A DNA stretch of 61,916 nt from CAIMUM01 sp034429715 (GCA_034429715.1 DAOUFR010000092.1:1-61916), one strand, 5' to 3'. Positions 1-8,161 are shown, counted from the first letter of the stretch. The notes: a model not told the origin generated them from the sequence alone. Program-made: numbers and translations.

Positions 1-392
1 CCTTTGACCTGCGGCATGAGCTTCTGCATGACCTTGCCTTTGTCGCCGGGGCCTTTGGCCCCCACTTCGGCTAAAACGGCCTGGACGATTGAGATAATCT
101 CGTCACGCCCCATCTGGGCGGGCATATATTCCTGGAGAATGGCCATTTCAGCCTTCTCCTTTGCCGCCAGGTCAGCGCGGTTGCCCTTCTCGTAAGCTTC
201 GATGCTTTCTTTGCGCTGCTTGATCTCCTTGCCGATGACCTCGATGACGCCGCCGTCGTCCAGCTTTTTCTGTTTGGCTATCTCGGCGTAGTTCATTGAT
301 GACAGCAGGGAACGCAGCACCAGCATGCGCAGCTCGTCACGGGCGCGCATGGCGGTCTTAAGATCTGTGTTGAGCTTTTCCTGTAATGACAT
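1..392 (-). CDS. yqeY: GatB/YqeY domain protein (C-terminus cut by window edge)
   Basis: The minus strand from the ATG at 392 runs open to the first base, giving about 130 residues of a protein that is usually near 150. The N-terminus MSLQEKLNTDLKTAMRARDE and the following stretch with LRMLVLRSLLSS and EIKQRKESIEAY are characteristic of the YqeY family, a stand-alone homologue of the tail domain of GatB, thought to touch tRNA-amidotransferase chemistry although its exact role is not settled. It lies 5 bp downstream of the ribosomal protein S21 gene on the same strand, an rpsU-yqeY order common in many bacteria, so the two are probably co-transcribed. The 3' end is outside the window. Confidence 0.88.
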   Translation of the reverse strand, partial: MSLQEKLNTDLKTAMRARDELRMLVLRSLLSSMNYAEIAKQKKLDDGGVIEVIGKEIKQRKESIEAYEKGNRADLAAKEKAEMAILQEYMPAQMGRDEIISIVQAVLAEVGAKGPGDKGKVMQKLMPQVK

Positions 393-397
393 GGAGA

Positions 398-586
398 TTA
401 TGATGTTTTATTGCTTTTGCGGCGCTTGGTTGCCTCTTTGCGCTTGCGCTTGATGCTGGGTTTCTCGAAGAAGCCCCTGCGGCGTACCTCGCTGATTATT
501 CCTTCCTGTTGTACTTTACGGGTGAAACGCCTCAATAGGCTCTCGAAACTTTCCCCTTCTCCTAATCTGACTTCGGGCACAAGCAT
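398..586 (-). CDS. rpsU: 30S ribosomal protein S21
   Basis: The 62-residue product begins MLVPEVRLGEGESFESLLRR and continues through a highly basic C-terminus rich in Lys and Arg. This is the S21 pattern: an N-terminal VxLxEGESxxxxLRRFxRxV motif, then a basic tail that binds 16S rRNA near the anti-Shine-Dalgarno region of the 30S platform. Length fits the family (about 57-70 residues). It is immediately upstream of the yqeY-like gene on the same strand. Nothing unusual is seen in it. Confidence 0.95.
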   Translation of the reverse strand: MLVPEVRLGEGESFESLLRRFTRKVQQEGIISEVRRRGFFEKPSIKRKRKEATKRRKSNKTS

Positions 587-700
587 TCAACTCCTTTTTA
601 GTTTTTGGCCGCCTTGAAGGTTAGCAAGTAGGCAACTGACAGAGAGAAATTCTAAACTCTTTAGCCCATCGTGTCAATAATACTCGTCAGCTCCAAAACG

Positions 701-760
701 TAGGGGCGGGTTTTCAAACCCGCCCGCGAAATGCGGGCGCAGCTAAAGCAACGCCCCTGC
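701..760. repeat. Host interspersed repeat, copy 1
   Basis: An inverted repeat TAGGGGCGGGTTTTCAAACC continues into the matching arm GCCCGCCC-type sequence, followed by a second unit reading as the reverse of AGGGGCGTTGCTTTAGCTGC. Related copies occur at 1658-1720, 31074-31104, 39503-39528 and twice at 59130-59290. It lies 3' of the enoyl-CoA hydratase gene and could act as a transcript end. It resembles short palindromic REP-like elements common in Chloroflexota-type genomes. Confidence 0.75.
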
Positions 761-775
761 GTCAACGCCCCTGCT

Positions 776-1582
776 CTATCTGCCTGTGAACCTGGGTGTC
801 CGCTTCTCCAGGAAGCCCATCACACCTTCCTTCACGTCCTCGGACTCCATGCACACTTGCTGCATAAAGTTCTCCACAGCCATCTGGGACATGACCGAGT
901 CGGATTTAAGGCCGGTGTAGGCCATGCGCTTGATCATCTCTATTGCCAGCGACGGCCCCTTGGCCAGGCCCTGTGCGAATTCGAGTGCCGTATTCATGAG
1001 ATGATCGGGGGGCACCACTTTGTTGACCAGGCCGATGCGTTCGGCCTCCCGGGCATCGATCTTTTCGCCCGTCCACATCAGCTCCAGCGCCTTGCTTATG
1101 CCTACCAGGCGCGGTAGATAGTAAGATACACCGCAGTCGGGTACCAGGCCTCGCTTGACGAAAATGGCCGAAAAGGCGGCGTTCTCCGATGCTATACGTA
1201 TATCGGCCGCCAGCGCCAGCGCCAGTCCGCCCCCCGCCGCCATGCCGTTGACTGCAGCTATGACAGGCTTGGTGAAATCCTCGATATTCTTGACCACCCA
1301 GCCGAAGCTGACGAAAGGCGTGGTATGCTCGGCGCGGCTGATGCCCGGCTGGTTCTTGTCAGTTCCATATGGCTGCTCGGCCAGGTCGGCGCCCGAACAG
1401 AACGCGCGTCCTTCGCCGGTTAAAACGAGGGCTTTTATGCCGTCGTCGGCGTTGAGCTCGCCCAGCGCCTTTGACATTTCATGAAGTATGGCTGCATTGA
1501 GGCAGTTCAGCTTATCCGGCCGTTTGAGAGTAAGCGTGGCCACCTCATCCTTAATCTCTACCTGGATCAGTTTGTAGGGCAT
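776..1582 (-). CDS. Enoyl-CoA hydratase/isomerase family protein
   Basis: A crotonase-fold enzyme of 268 residues acting on CoA thioesters. The two oxyanion-hole regions are visible: AFCSGADL near residue 63 and NGMAAGGGLALALAADIRIA near residue 115. The region GLVPDCGVSYYLPRL carries an Asp where classic hydratases have a catalytic Glu; Asp here is typical of PaaG-like isomerases, so the exact reaction (hydration or double-bond isomerisation, fatty-acid or aromatic catabolism) is open. The ATG at 1582 is chosen because GGAGG sits 6 bp upstream; a TTG two codons earlier is in frame. It is a single gene between two copies of a host repeat. Confidence 0.88.
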   Translation of the reverse strand: MPYKLIQVEIKDEVATLTLKRPDKLNCLNAAILHEMSKALGELNADDGIKALVLTGEGRAFCSGADLAEQPYGTDKNQPGISRAEHTTPFVSFGWVVKNIEDFTKPVIAAVNGMAAGGGLALALAADIRIASENAAFSAIFVKRGLVPDCGVSYYLPRLVGISKALELMWTGEKIDAREAERIGLVNKVVPPDHLMNTALEFAQGLAKGPSLAIEMIKRMAYTGLKSDSVMSQMAVENFMQQVCMESEDVKEGVMGFLEKRTPRFTGR

Positions 1583-1657
1583 CTTCAACCTCCGGAGTGA
1601 ATATTTAAAAATGCGGCTATAATGATAACACTACATTACGCGTTATTGCATGTATGA

Positions 1658-1720
1658 GCGGGCGGGTTTAAAAACCCGCCCCTACGGAAATGTAGGGGTG
1701 GACCTTCAGGTCCGCCCGCA
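1658..1720. repeat. Host interspersed repeat, copy 2
   Basis: GGGCGGGTTTAAAAACCCGC is a near-perfect inverted repeat, followed by a second palindromic block built on TGTAGGGGTGGACC and GGTCCGCCC. It is the same family as 701-760 and 59130-59290. It occupies the divergent spacer between the enoyl-CoA hydratase gene and the gene starting at 1751. Confidence 0.78.
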
Positions 1721-1750
1721 TAGATAATATGTTGCTAATGGAGGTGTATG

Positions 1751-2302
1751 ATGGATGATCTTGAACGTGAAAGGAAGCAGGGATTCGATTGGGACTACAT
1801 GGCCGACGTACTGGATAAGAAGGCCGCGGCGGCCAAATACCTGATACCGGGATTCGGATTGGGCGGGGCGCTTTTCGGATTCGTAGCCAGGGCCGTAATA
1901 CAGGAGCTCGGCCAGGAGAAGGGTGAGGCGCTGTTGAAAAAGGCCATTGATGATTTCGGCAGGGCCAGAGGCAGGCGCATAGCCGGCATCGTTAAAGACA
2001 CGGAGCAGCCTCTTACGCTCAAGAACTGGCTGATATACAGCGATATCGATAGCTCCAATTTCGACCCGCACCCCGACCTGGACAACGATGATCTGGTGGT
2101 CAAAGCCGGCGAGTGCACCTTCTGGAACGGCTCCAGGGAGCTCGGCGTGGGTGAGTACAGCAAGATCTATTGCAAGTATGCCGACTATGCCATTCTGGAC
2201 GGATACAATCCGGACGTCAAGCTGGTGCTGCACGACCGCCACCATGTGGGACAGGCCGAGCACTGCACGTTCAGGTACATCATGAAAGAGGCCAATAAAT
2301 AA
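1751..2302 (+). CDS. Probable L-2-amino-thiazoline-4-carboxylic acid hydrolase family protein
   Basis: A soluble protein of 183 residues. The C-terminal half has IYCKYADYAILDGYNPDVKL followed by HHVGQAEHCTFRYIM, which resembles the ATC-hydrolase family end with its Cys/Asp and G-x-x-x-C-x-F pattern; the N-terminal hydrophobic stretch LIPGFGLGGALFGFVARAV also fits. Family members are annotated in cysteine-related metabolism, but most are uncharacterised. GGAGG at 1740-1744 lies 6 bp before the ATG at 1751 and only 3 bp before the ATG at 1748, so 1751 is the better start. The family call is by memory of motif pattern and is moderate. Confidence 0.6.
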   Translation: MDDLERERKQGFDWDYMADVLDKKAAAAKYLIPGFGLGGALFGFVARAVIQELGQEKGEALLKKAIDDFGRARGRRIAGIVKDTEQPLTLKNWLIYSDIDSSNFDPHPDLDNDDLVVKAGECTFWNGSRELGVGEYSKIYCKYADYAILDGYNPDVKLVLHDRHHVGQAEHCTFRYIMKEANK

Positions 2303-2368
2303 CGACCATCTCCGGTGCTGATGATACTCGGGTGGTATGGTGGAGCGAAAGGAGATTGCGACTACTCA

Positions 2369-2887
2369 TTACTTAAATATGATCTGCATCAGGCGGACGT
2401 CCTGCAGTTTGCCGAACTTCCGTCCCACCTCTTTCATGATGCCGATATGGCGGAAACCATAGGATTCACACATGTGAATGCTGACCTCGTTGCCTTCTGT
2501 GATTCTGACTATAAGTGTATGCAGGCGTGATGCCCTGGCTGCTTCCATCAAAGCATCCACCAGTTTTCTTCCAATACCCTGGTTGCGGTGTCCTTTTTCC
2601 ATGTACAGAGAACATTCGGCTGTATCCGAGTAAGCGCAGCGGTCGGACCACCTGTTTAAAGAAGACCATCCAACAACCTTGCCGGCAATTTCAGCAACCA
2701 GGATTATATATTTGCCACAATGGTCATTGAACCAGGTTAATTGTTCCTCCCTGCTCTTAGGTTCGGTATCGAAGGTGGCGGCAGTATTGATGATGGCGTC
2801 GTTGTAAATCGCCGTAATGGCATCCAGGTCCTGCAGCGTTGCCCTGCGTATGTCCAATGATACTGTATCTGTTTCAGTCCGATTCAT
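2369..2887 (-). CDS. GNAT N-acetyltransferase, phosphinothricin acetyltransferase-like
   Basis: The 172-residue protein begins with IRRATLQDLDAITAIYNDAI and contains the acetyl-CoA binding segment MEKGHRNQGIGRKLVDAL, a Q/R-x-x-G-x-G/A motif of the GNAT fold. The early motif TAATFDTEPKSREEQLTWF and the late YGFRHIGIMKEVGRKFGKLQ match the PAT/YncA branch, which N-acetylates small amino compounds such as methionine sulfoximine or phosphinothricin. It is convergent with the gene ending at 2302 and lies just upstream of the tRNA promoter. The substrate is not readable from the sequence. Confidence 0.85.
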   Translation of the reverse strand: MNRTETDTVSLDIRRATLQDLDAITAIYNDAIINTAATFDTEPKSREEQLTWFNDHCGKYIILVAEIAGKVVGWSSLNRWSDRCAYSDTAECSLYMEKGHRNQGIGRKLVDALMEAARASRLHTLIVRITEGNEVSIHMCESYGFRHIGIMKEVGRKFGKLQDVRLMQIIFK

Positions 2888-2935
2888 GCAGTCCTCAGTA
2901 CACTATGTGAATTGCACTAATTTTAACACAAGTCC

Positions 2936-2965
2936 TTGCCCCTAAAATCGGAATAACGGTATACT
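2936..2965 (+). promoter_or_regulatory. Native promoter of the tRNA-Thr gene, now decoupled
   Basis: TTGCCC at 2936-2941 and TATACT at 2960-2965 are spaced 18 bp, and the tRNA 5' end starts 12 bp later at 2977. This looks like the original chromosomal promoter of tRNA-Thr. After insertion of element A it drives only the tRNA 5' half followed by element DNA, while the reconstituted intact tRNA is 16.5 kb away. Confidence 0.65.
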
Positions 2966-2975
2966 GTTTAGCGTA

Positions 2976-3014
2976 TGCCAGCGTAGCTCAGTGGTAGAGC
3001 AGCTGTTTCGTAAA
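2976..3014 (+). repeat. Left attachment site of element A (tRNA-Thr 5' half)
   Basis: A 39-bp stretch from TGCCAGCG through the anticodon loop TTTCGTAAA is identical to 19535-19573. After it the sequence becomes GCTGGGTCG and no longer matches the tRNA, so no cloverleaf can form and this copy is a truncated tRNA. The break is in the anticodon loop, so the anticodon arm (stem GCTGT/ACAGC) is the probable core site bound by the integrase. Confidence 0.9.
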
Positions 3015-3200
3015 GCTGGGTCGAACGTAAGCCCAATCTAAAGGCGTATCGCGTTATCTCATTTTAGAGCAGCCAGAGTGCCACTATGCATCGTGCCCCA
3101 CTCTCATACATCCCCGCAGCGGTAGCGTCACAGGAAGCGTCATAACATCTATCAACGATACGCTATCGGATGAACTATCGCTATTGAGTGCTGTCGCCAA

Positions 3201-3563
3201 TTACTGAACACCGGACAAAGCCATGATTATCGCCAAGATCAATAATAAGACGCAGAAAACACCCATTGCTATGCGGAGGTATTTCGGTTTCGGAAATAAC
3301 GCCCACAATGAAATTGGCACGGTAACCCAGAGAAAGGTAATAAGAAAAGTTAAGGTTCCATACGCATGAAAAAATTTAAATAGCGTGGGGATGATGAATG
3401 TTAGGTATATTACGCCTAAACCAAGTAGCTTCAATCCTAATGACTTATTGTCATGTTTCTCCCAAGAGTCGCGTAACGAGGGGTACGCAAGCAATATCGC
3501 TGTTGCAGTGCTTATACCACCTAAAATAGTCACCAATTCATACGGTATCGGGACTTCTGTCAT
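3201..3563 (-). CDS. Small membrane protein, four predicted helices
   Basis: I do not recognise this 120-residue protein. It has about four hydrophobic segments: ELVTILGGISTATAILLAYP near the N-terminus, LKLLGLGVIYLTFIIPTLF, YGTLTFLITFLWVTVPISLW and LRIAMGVFCVLLLILAIIM. No catalytic motif is seen. It is the first gene inside the left end of element A and is followed on the same strand by an HTH gene. The 5' start follows an AGGAGG-type sequence (reading CCTCCT on the plus strand just beyond 3563), which supports the ATG. Confidence 0.6.
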   Translation of the reverse strand: MTEVPIPYELVTILGGISTATAILLAYPSLRDSWEKHDNKSLGLKLLGLGVIYLTFIIPTLFKFFHAYGTLTFLITFLWVTVPISLWALFPKPKYLRIAMGVFCVLLLILAIIMALSGVQ

Positions 3564-3613
3564 GACTCCTCCTCATTTAAGATAATCCACCAATATCCCA
3601 GTTGTATCACCTG

Positions 3614-3802
3614 TTAGTGTTCTTTAATCCATTTTATCAGGTCATTCTTTAGGAAGACCCGCTTTTTGCCTATCTTGTGAGACGGCAAGCCAGATTCCAT
3701 GAGCTTGTATATGGTCTGGTGGCTGACTCCCAGGAACTCCTGGGCCTCAGTAAATGTAAAGAATATACGTTCTATCTTTTTATCTGGCTTATCTCTTTTC
3801 AT
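3614..3802 (-). CDS. Excisionase-family helix-turn-helix DNA-binding protein
   Basis: A 62-residue MerR-like HTH protein. The core FTFTEAQEFLGVSHQTIYKL followed by MESGLPSHKIGKKRVFLKNDLIKWI is the classic HTH_17 / excisionase arrangement: HTH, then a wing with the G-x-K-x-x-F pattern. Such proteins bend att DNA or regulate element genes. A longer reading frame starts at 3838, but the ATG at 3802 begins the conserved part. A paralogue lies at 4265-4456 on the same strand, with a zinc-binding protein gene between them on the other strand. Confidence 0.75.
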   Translation of the reverse strand: MKRDKPDKKIERIFFTFTEAQEFLGVSHQTIYKLMESGLPSHKIGKKRVFLKNDLIKWIKEH

Positions 3803-3910
3803 ATTAAACCCTTTGATATGATGGTATAATGCTGCCATTAATTAGGCACAAATAGACAATTATAGATGATTATTGATTTTTGTTTCCAGTACGCTTAGAA
3901 TTGGTTTTGC

Positions 3911-4258
3911 ATGACGACAAGTGCAGCAGGAAGCAAAATGAAGTGTTATAACCATCCCGAGTACGATTCTGTCACTACCTGTTCTAAGTGCGGTCAGTCT
4001 ATCTGTGAGATATGCTACTTGGGAGCCAGGGAGCATGCAATCTGCCGGACGTGCTGGGACAAGTTCACGCTGGAAGATCAACTCAAGAGAAATAAAGAAA
4101 GGCAGGAGTTATTATCAAAAAGAAATAACGAGGGACTTGATATCTCGCAGGTTGCGAGCATTGGTTTAGCATCGTTGGCCCTTAGCCTGGTCATTATATG
4201 CGCGAACCAAATGCTATCACTGGCACAGAAGATGCTGGAGGATATGAGAACTCGATAA
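3911..4258 (+). CDS. B-box-type zinc finger protein with C-terminal hydrophobic segment
   Basis: The 115-residue protein has an N-terminal CYNHPEYDSVTTCSKCGQ segment, then CEICYLGAREHAICRTC. This set of Cys and His pairs is the pattern of bacterial B-box zinc fingers. A basic coiled region (about residues 55-80) follows, and a hydrophobic segment VASIGLASLALSLVIICANQ near residue 85 probably anchors it in the membrane. Its role is unknown; bacterial B-box proteins are common beside membrane or secretion genes. ATG 3920 or 3947 are alternative starts. It lies between two HTH genes of opposite strand. Confidence 0.6.
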   Translation: MTTSAAGSKMKCYNHPEYDSVTTCSKCGQSICEICYLGAREHAICRTCWDKFTLEDQLKRNKERQELLSKRNNEGLDISQVASIGLASLALSLVIICANQMLSLAQKMLEDMRTR

Positions 4259-4264
4259 CGATAT

Positions 4265-4456
4265 TTATTGACCCTTCTTCCAGTCCGCAATATCCTCTTT
4301 CAGAAACACGATCTTCCTACCTATCCTGTGGCATGGCAGCCCTGACTTCATCAGCTTGCGTAGACCATGCTTGCTTATAGCCAGTTGATCCATTGCCTCA
4401 TTAAACGTGTAGAATATCCGCTCTGTTCGTTTAGACCGTTTATGTCCGCCCATCAT
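4265..4456 (-). CDS. Excisionase-family helix-turn-helix protein, second copy
   Basis: A 63-residue HTH_17-type protein: FYTFNEAMDQLAISKHGLRK then KSGLPCHRIGRKIVFLKEDI. It is clearly related to the 3614-3802 product (same layout, same G-x-K/R-x-V-F-L-K wing), suggesting duplication within element A. The likely role is excision or transcriptional control of the element. The ATG at 4453 is an equally possible start. Confidence 0.72.
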   Translation of the reverse strand: MMGGHKRSKRTERIFYTFNEAMDQLAISKHGLRKLMKSGLPCHRIGRKIVFLKEDIADWKKGQ

Positions 4457-4528
4457 GTCTGACTAAAAATGGTATATGAAACGGGGGCAAATGGAAAGCT
4501 ACGATGAGCAGTGAGATGAGGGATAGAA

Positions 4529-4609
4529 GCCAGGGTGGGGGTGGCCTAAATCATGGCACTAATCGTTACAAATCATAACTATCCAAATCACGAACACGGA
4601 TTGGTTCCA
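4529..4609. repeat. Element-A cargo repeat, copy A
   Basis: An 81-bp block starting GCCAGGGTGGGGGTGGCCTA and ending in GGATTGGTTCC. It aligns along its whole length to 5782-5862 with roughly 80 percent identity, including the shared run ACAAATCATAACTA. It lies in the 301-bp spacer 4457-4757, upstream of the gene at 4758. No gene is seen in that spacer. Confidence 0.8.
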
Positions 4610-4757
4610 GCACCGACGAGGAGCGTCAGTAAAAAAGAAAAAACTCACTTGACACTCAATGTAATGCCAATCTAATTGACATACGTCAGCGGATTGATTA
4701 AATTGGAATATGATTGAGGGCTTTGTTGGCGGATAGATTGATTGAACATACCAAGTT

Positions 4758-5681
4758 ATGAGTGATCTATATTTTTCGCAGCGAAAACTTCGAGCTACTA
4801 ATTCACCAGATCCAAAAATCGGGCAAGCTTTTTGGGGAGCTTTCCTTATTTATCATGAGCGTTTAGCTCGAGCCGATTATTATACTAAGGATTTTGCAAG
4901 TGCTTGTGGGAATGGTTTACCCACATATAAAGACGATGATACTATAGCTAAATTTCTTAGGGAGGAATTAGGTGAAATCAAATGGCCGATACCATCGCCG
5001 ATTCTTCCTGGAACCGATACCATCCTTGATCTAATTGAATTCTTCTTTCAGCATGTGGCAAAACCTACCAAACAGCAAGAATGCTCATGGTGTGGAGGTT
5101 TGCACCCAAAAGCATACAGTGTTGCAACTGGTCGATATGATTACACCGTTAGGATCAATTCCTTATTGGAGCGATTTTATCATCCGTACAGGCTGAGTAA
5201 AGGGAAAATCACGTTTGCAACGTCCAGTATATTAGATGATCGTGTTACCTCTTTAGAGCTTAAAACCACAGACAATCATTTGCAGAGACTGCTGGAAAGC
5301 GCTCTTAGCAACTTCTATGATCGTTCAGGTAAAAAGAAGCTCGATGGGCTTGGAAATATTGTAGACGCATTCGAGCGGCTCAAAACATTGGAGGGCTCAG
5401 ATAAGAAAGCCAGCGTACAAGCAGTCTTGACCAAGCTATCGTCCATTGGAGAGATCAGTTCAGTGTTCGACGATCTTTTAACCAAGCTAACTGAGCTGGC
5501 TAATAAATATACGATTCGACATCATGAGACCGATAAGATAGTACTCGATGATGTTGAACTGATAGACTTCCTTTTTTATAGCTACTACAATCTTGTCAGG
5601 CTTATTTTAGAGAAGTACGATCTTGTTGTTCACTCAGGTAGTACCTCCACTGGTGAAGATAGTGATGAAATCCCCTTTTGA
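4758..5681 (+). CDS. Hypothetical protein, possible abortive-infection/HEPN type
   Basis: I do not recognise this 307-residue soluble protein with certainty. A central CSWCGGLHPKAYSV may bind zinc. The C-terminal part YTIRHHETDKIVLDDVELID followed by an amphipathic FLFYSYYNLVRLILEKY helix resembles the end of bacterial abortive-infection proteins with HEPN-like helices, where an Arg/His pair forms an RNase site. It stands alone between two copies of the cargo repeat (4529-4609 and 5782-5862), consistent with gain as a cassette. Function is inferred only. Confidence 0.45.
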   Translation: MSDLYFSQRKLRATNSPDPKIGQAFWGAFLIYHERLARADYYTKDFASACGNGLPTYKDDDTIAKFLREELGEIKWPIPSPILPGTDTILDLIEFFFQHVAKPTKQQECSWCGGLHPKAYSVATGRYDYTVRINSLLERFYHPYRLSKGKITFATSSILDDRVTSLELKTTDNHLQRLLESALSNFYDRSGKKKLDGLGNIVDAFERLKTLEGSDKKASVQAVLTKLSSIGEISSVFDDLLTKLTELANKYTIRHHETDKIVLDDVELIDFLFYSYYNLVRLILEKYDLVVHSGSTSTGEDSDEIPF

Positions 5682-5781
5682 TGACCTTCGATCCATTTAA
5701 TTCAATCAGCCTTTAAAATACACGATTCTTGCGGGATAGCATACTCTAATGAAATTTTGAATAGGTTGTGAGTGAGTAGCC

Positions 5782-5862
5782 GCCAGGGTTGGGGTTGCCT
5801 GGATAATGGCATTAATTGTCACAAATCATAACTACCCAAATCATAAACCGGGATTGGTTCCC
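5782..5862. repeat. Element-A cargo repeat, copy B
   Basis: The second long copy of the 81-bp repeat: GCCAGGGTTGGGGTTGCCTG ... ACAAATCATAACTACCCAAA ... GGATTGGTTCC. It lies 100 bp after the stop of the gene ending at 5681 and about 90 bp before the gene starting at 5955, so it sits between two single-gene cargo units. Direct orientation relative to copy A. Confidence 0.8.
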
Positions 5863-5954
5863 ATAACGACGGGATCATGGGGAGTGGCAGGGAAAGTGTA
5901 AAAGGGCAAGCAACTTGTTAGAAAACCTCAACATTAATATGTTAAATTAGTGGG

Positions 5955-6512
5955 GTGAGGCAAAACGTCCAGCCTAACCCGAAAAATTTCCAAATCTTCA
6001 TAGCAATAAAGGATAGGAGCTGTCAGTATTATCTTCTTAAGATCGTGAAAGCGAACCTCGACGTCTATTGTATCCCACCTCATTTGGGTATCCATTATTC
6101 TTTGCATGAAAGCGGACAGTCTCATTTCCAATTCGAAAGGAAATCAAGGGAAGCTTTCGAACAGATGCCGATAGCTTTGCTTATGGGAGAGGCGGGAACA
6201 CTATATGGGAACGATATAATTACTACGCCACTAAAGGATATGGGTCGTGCTTCGAATATCTGTAACGCAATATTTTCAACCGAGGCATTACAAACCGATT
6301 TCCAGACATTCAATAAAGTTAGGTCAGAGTGCTTCATAATCGATAAGGCATTATTCTCGGATGATGTAAATGGAATCATGGTTGGAATATGGGCAGTGCC
6401 AGAAAGGAACAAGGCCAGTTTCGAATATAATAACCCCAATATTGCTGCGGGTTTATTGCATAAAGTGGTTTACTGCGAGCCTCAGATTTGGATATTTGCT
6501 CGATCTTTTTAA
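5955..6512 (+). CDS. Hypothetical protein of element A
   Basis: An unrecognised 185-residue soluble protein with a GTG start. It contains no obvious nucleotide-binding or metal motif; the middle region QMPIALLMGEAGTLYGNDII and the end KVVYCEPQIWIFARSF are hydrophobic-aromatic. It is flanked by cargo repeat copies B (upstream) and C (right after the stop), so it looks like an independent cassette gene. Codon use is AT-rich like its neighbours. Confidence 0.5.
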   Translation: MRQNVQPNPKNFQIFIAIKDRSCQYYLLKIVKANLDVYCIPPHLGIHYSLHESGQSHFQFERKSREAFEQMPIALLMGEAGTLYGNDIITTPLKDMGRASNICNAIFSTEALQTDFQTFNKVRSECFIIDKALFSDDVNGIMVGIWAVPERNKASFEYNNPNIAAGLLHKVVYCEPQIWIFARSF

Positions 6513-6515
6513 TGC

Positions 6516-6555
6516 AAGCCAAGGTAGGGGTGGCCTCAAACATGGCATCAACTAT
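6516..6555. repeat. Element-A cargo repeat, copy C (short)
   Basis: AAGCCAAGGTAGGGGTGGCC followed by TCAAACATGGCATCAAC matches the first 35-40 bp of copies A and B; the remainder is more diverged but ends in CACGGGGAAGGATT, similar to their GGATTGGTT end. It starts 3 bp after the stop codon of the gene ending at 6512. Confidence 0.6.
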
Positions 6556-6634
6556 ATAGAAGAATAATTGGACGAAACACGGGGAAGGATTAATTGTAAA
6601 TAGAATACATCGACACCTTATATCCTGTTTCTAA

Positions 6635-8161
6635 TCATAAGGATATCGTAGCATCATCTATTTCTAATATCGGACAATTACGCAGTTCATCTTTACGTCC
6701 GTTGCTATCTTTTTTCTCGAAATCTACTTCTGTAAGATTAGGTTTTCTTGGAGCAGCCCATAGTCCAACATCTACTAAATATCCTTCGTACCTTCCGCCA
6801 CTTCCGTAGGAAGCACTTGTATCTGAATCAACCATATGGATAAACCTGAGATCCATGAGTTGTTTTATGCAATCGTAAGATAAAATATGTTTTTCACCGT
6901 CAATTTTACTAATTAAAAATACAGTCTTCCCCTTTTCTTGAATTGCAAATTCATATATATAATCAAGCATTTTAGAAAGAGGTTTTGTCGCATCTTTACC
7001 ATCTTCTTTCATACTTGGCTTTTTGGTATCGTTTAAATAATGGCGTGCAGCTTCTCCAACCGCCTTCTGCTTCTCAATTTTCTGTATTTTCAATTTTTTA
7101 GCTTCATCGCAACTCATAATGAATAAACTAAGATAATCTCTTGGTACTCCTCCTGAAGCTAAGTGCAGTAGCTTTTTGCCACCTTCTGTGAACAGATTAT
7201 CTATTTCATGACTTGCTATACTAACTATTTCTGCAAACTTATATAATATCTGATCTAAAAAGCTTGACATCGCTGAATAATCTTCAAGTGTATAATCCAG
7301 ATCAATTGGGAATATATCATGATGCAATTCAGTGCCTATATTGCCAATAGGTCGATAAAGTGAAGACCTGTATCTGATTGTGCCAAGTTTAATAAACAAT
7401 GGCGCAGACTTGGAAAGCCTATGGACGTAATCTATAACATCAGGCTGGAATTGTATTGGGATGTGGTAATAATCGTCAATAAAAAGCATCATTGGTTTAT
7501 CTAAGGTCTGCAATACTCTGATTAGTGACTCTTGATATGTTTCAAGGTTTCGCTGTAAATACTTTATCTTAATTACAGGTTTGTTAGTATCTTTTTCGAC
7601 AGTCGATATATTAGCCTGACTGATAGTCCCATCAACACCGATATTTGCGGCAGCTAACTTTACAGCAGCGCCACTGCGGTTGTCTTCCGTAGAAGTTGTC
7701 TTTAATTTAACATCATATGCTTCTGGTTCATTCTTTAATTTCTTCAGATTCTGTAATAAAGTATTAACCTCTTTTAACTGACTATTGTCCAAGGATCTCC
7801 AAAATTTTAGTTTTCCAATTAATCCACGATCGCTTTTCTTCATAAGTTCCTTGGATAGACAACTGAAAATATTCATAAGTATTGATATTACTATGTCAGG
7901 ATATGGATTTGATTTGGTTAACTCACTATCTATATAAGCACATATAAAACCTTCAGCCGCGGCATTCTCTTTCGCAGTGGATATCAATGCGGATTTGCCA
8001 GAGCCACGACGACCATATATAACATGATTCTGCTTTGCCAATATGGTCGTCAAATTATCATGCAAATCTATATATACTGGCGGTTTACCTTTTGATATAC
8101 GTAGATTTTCCAGAATCAATTTCTTCATTTTCGCTAATTCCTTACTATCTAACGTAATCAT
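6635..8161 (-). CDS. P-loop ATPase of AAA/STAND-like type
   Basis: A 508-residue protein with a clear Walker A, VIYGRRGSGKSALIS, near residue 50 and a Walker B, PMMLFIDDYYHIP, near residue 225, in the layout of ORC/Cdc6-like or STAND ATPases. Further on are RYRSSLYRPIGNIG (possible sensor/arginine-finger region) and a C-terminal part compatible with winged helices. It lies 42 bp downstream of the 521-aa gene on the same strand and is likely co-transcribed with it, opposite a methyltransferase operon; this suggests an energy-dependent partner in a restriction-like system. The ATG at 8161 is preferred over a TTG at 8182 because AAAGGAG lies just upstream. Confidence 0.7.
   Translation of the reverse strand: MITLDSKELAKMKKLILENLRISKGKPPVYIDLHDNLTTILAKQNHVIYGRRGSGKSALISTAKENAAAEGFICAYIDSELTKSNPYPDIVISILMNIFSCLSKELMKKSDRGLIGKLKFWRSLDNSQLKEVNTLLQNLKKLKNEPEAYDVKLKTTSTEDNRSGAAVKLAAANIGVDGTISQANISTVEKDTNKPVIKIKYLQRNLETYQESLIRVLQTLDKPMMLFIDDYYHIPIQFQPDVIDYVHRLSKSAPLFIKLGTIRYRSSLYRPIGNIGTELHHDIFPIDLDYTLEDYSAMSSFLDQILYKFAEIVSIASHEIDNLFTEGGKKLLHLASGGVPRDYLSLFIMSCDEAKKLKIQKIEKQKAVGEAARHYLNDTKKPSMKEDGKDATKPLSKMLDYIYEFAIQEKGKTVFLISKIDGEKHILSYDCIKQLMDLRFIHMVDSDTSASYGSGGRYEGYLVDVGLWAAPRKPNLTEVDFEKKDSNGRKDELRNCPILEIDDATISL

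Noticed and set aside
2977..3048. tRNA-Thr at 2977 as a working gene
   Set aside because: Sequence after the anticodon loop does not pair with the 5' half; it is an attachment-site remnant.
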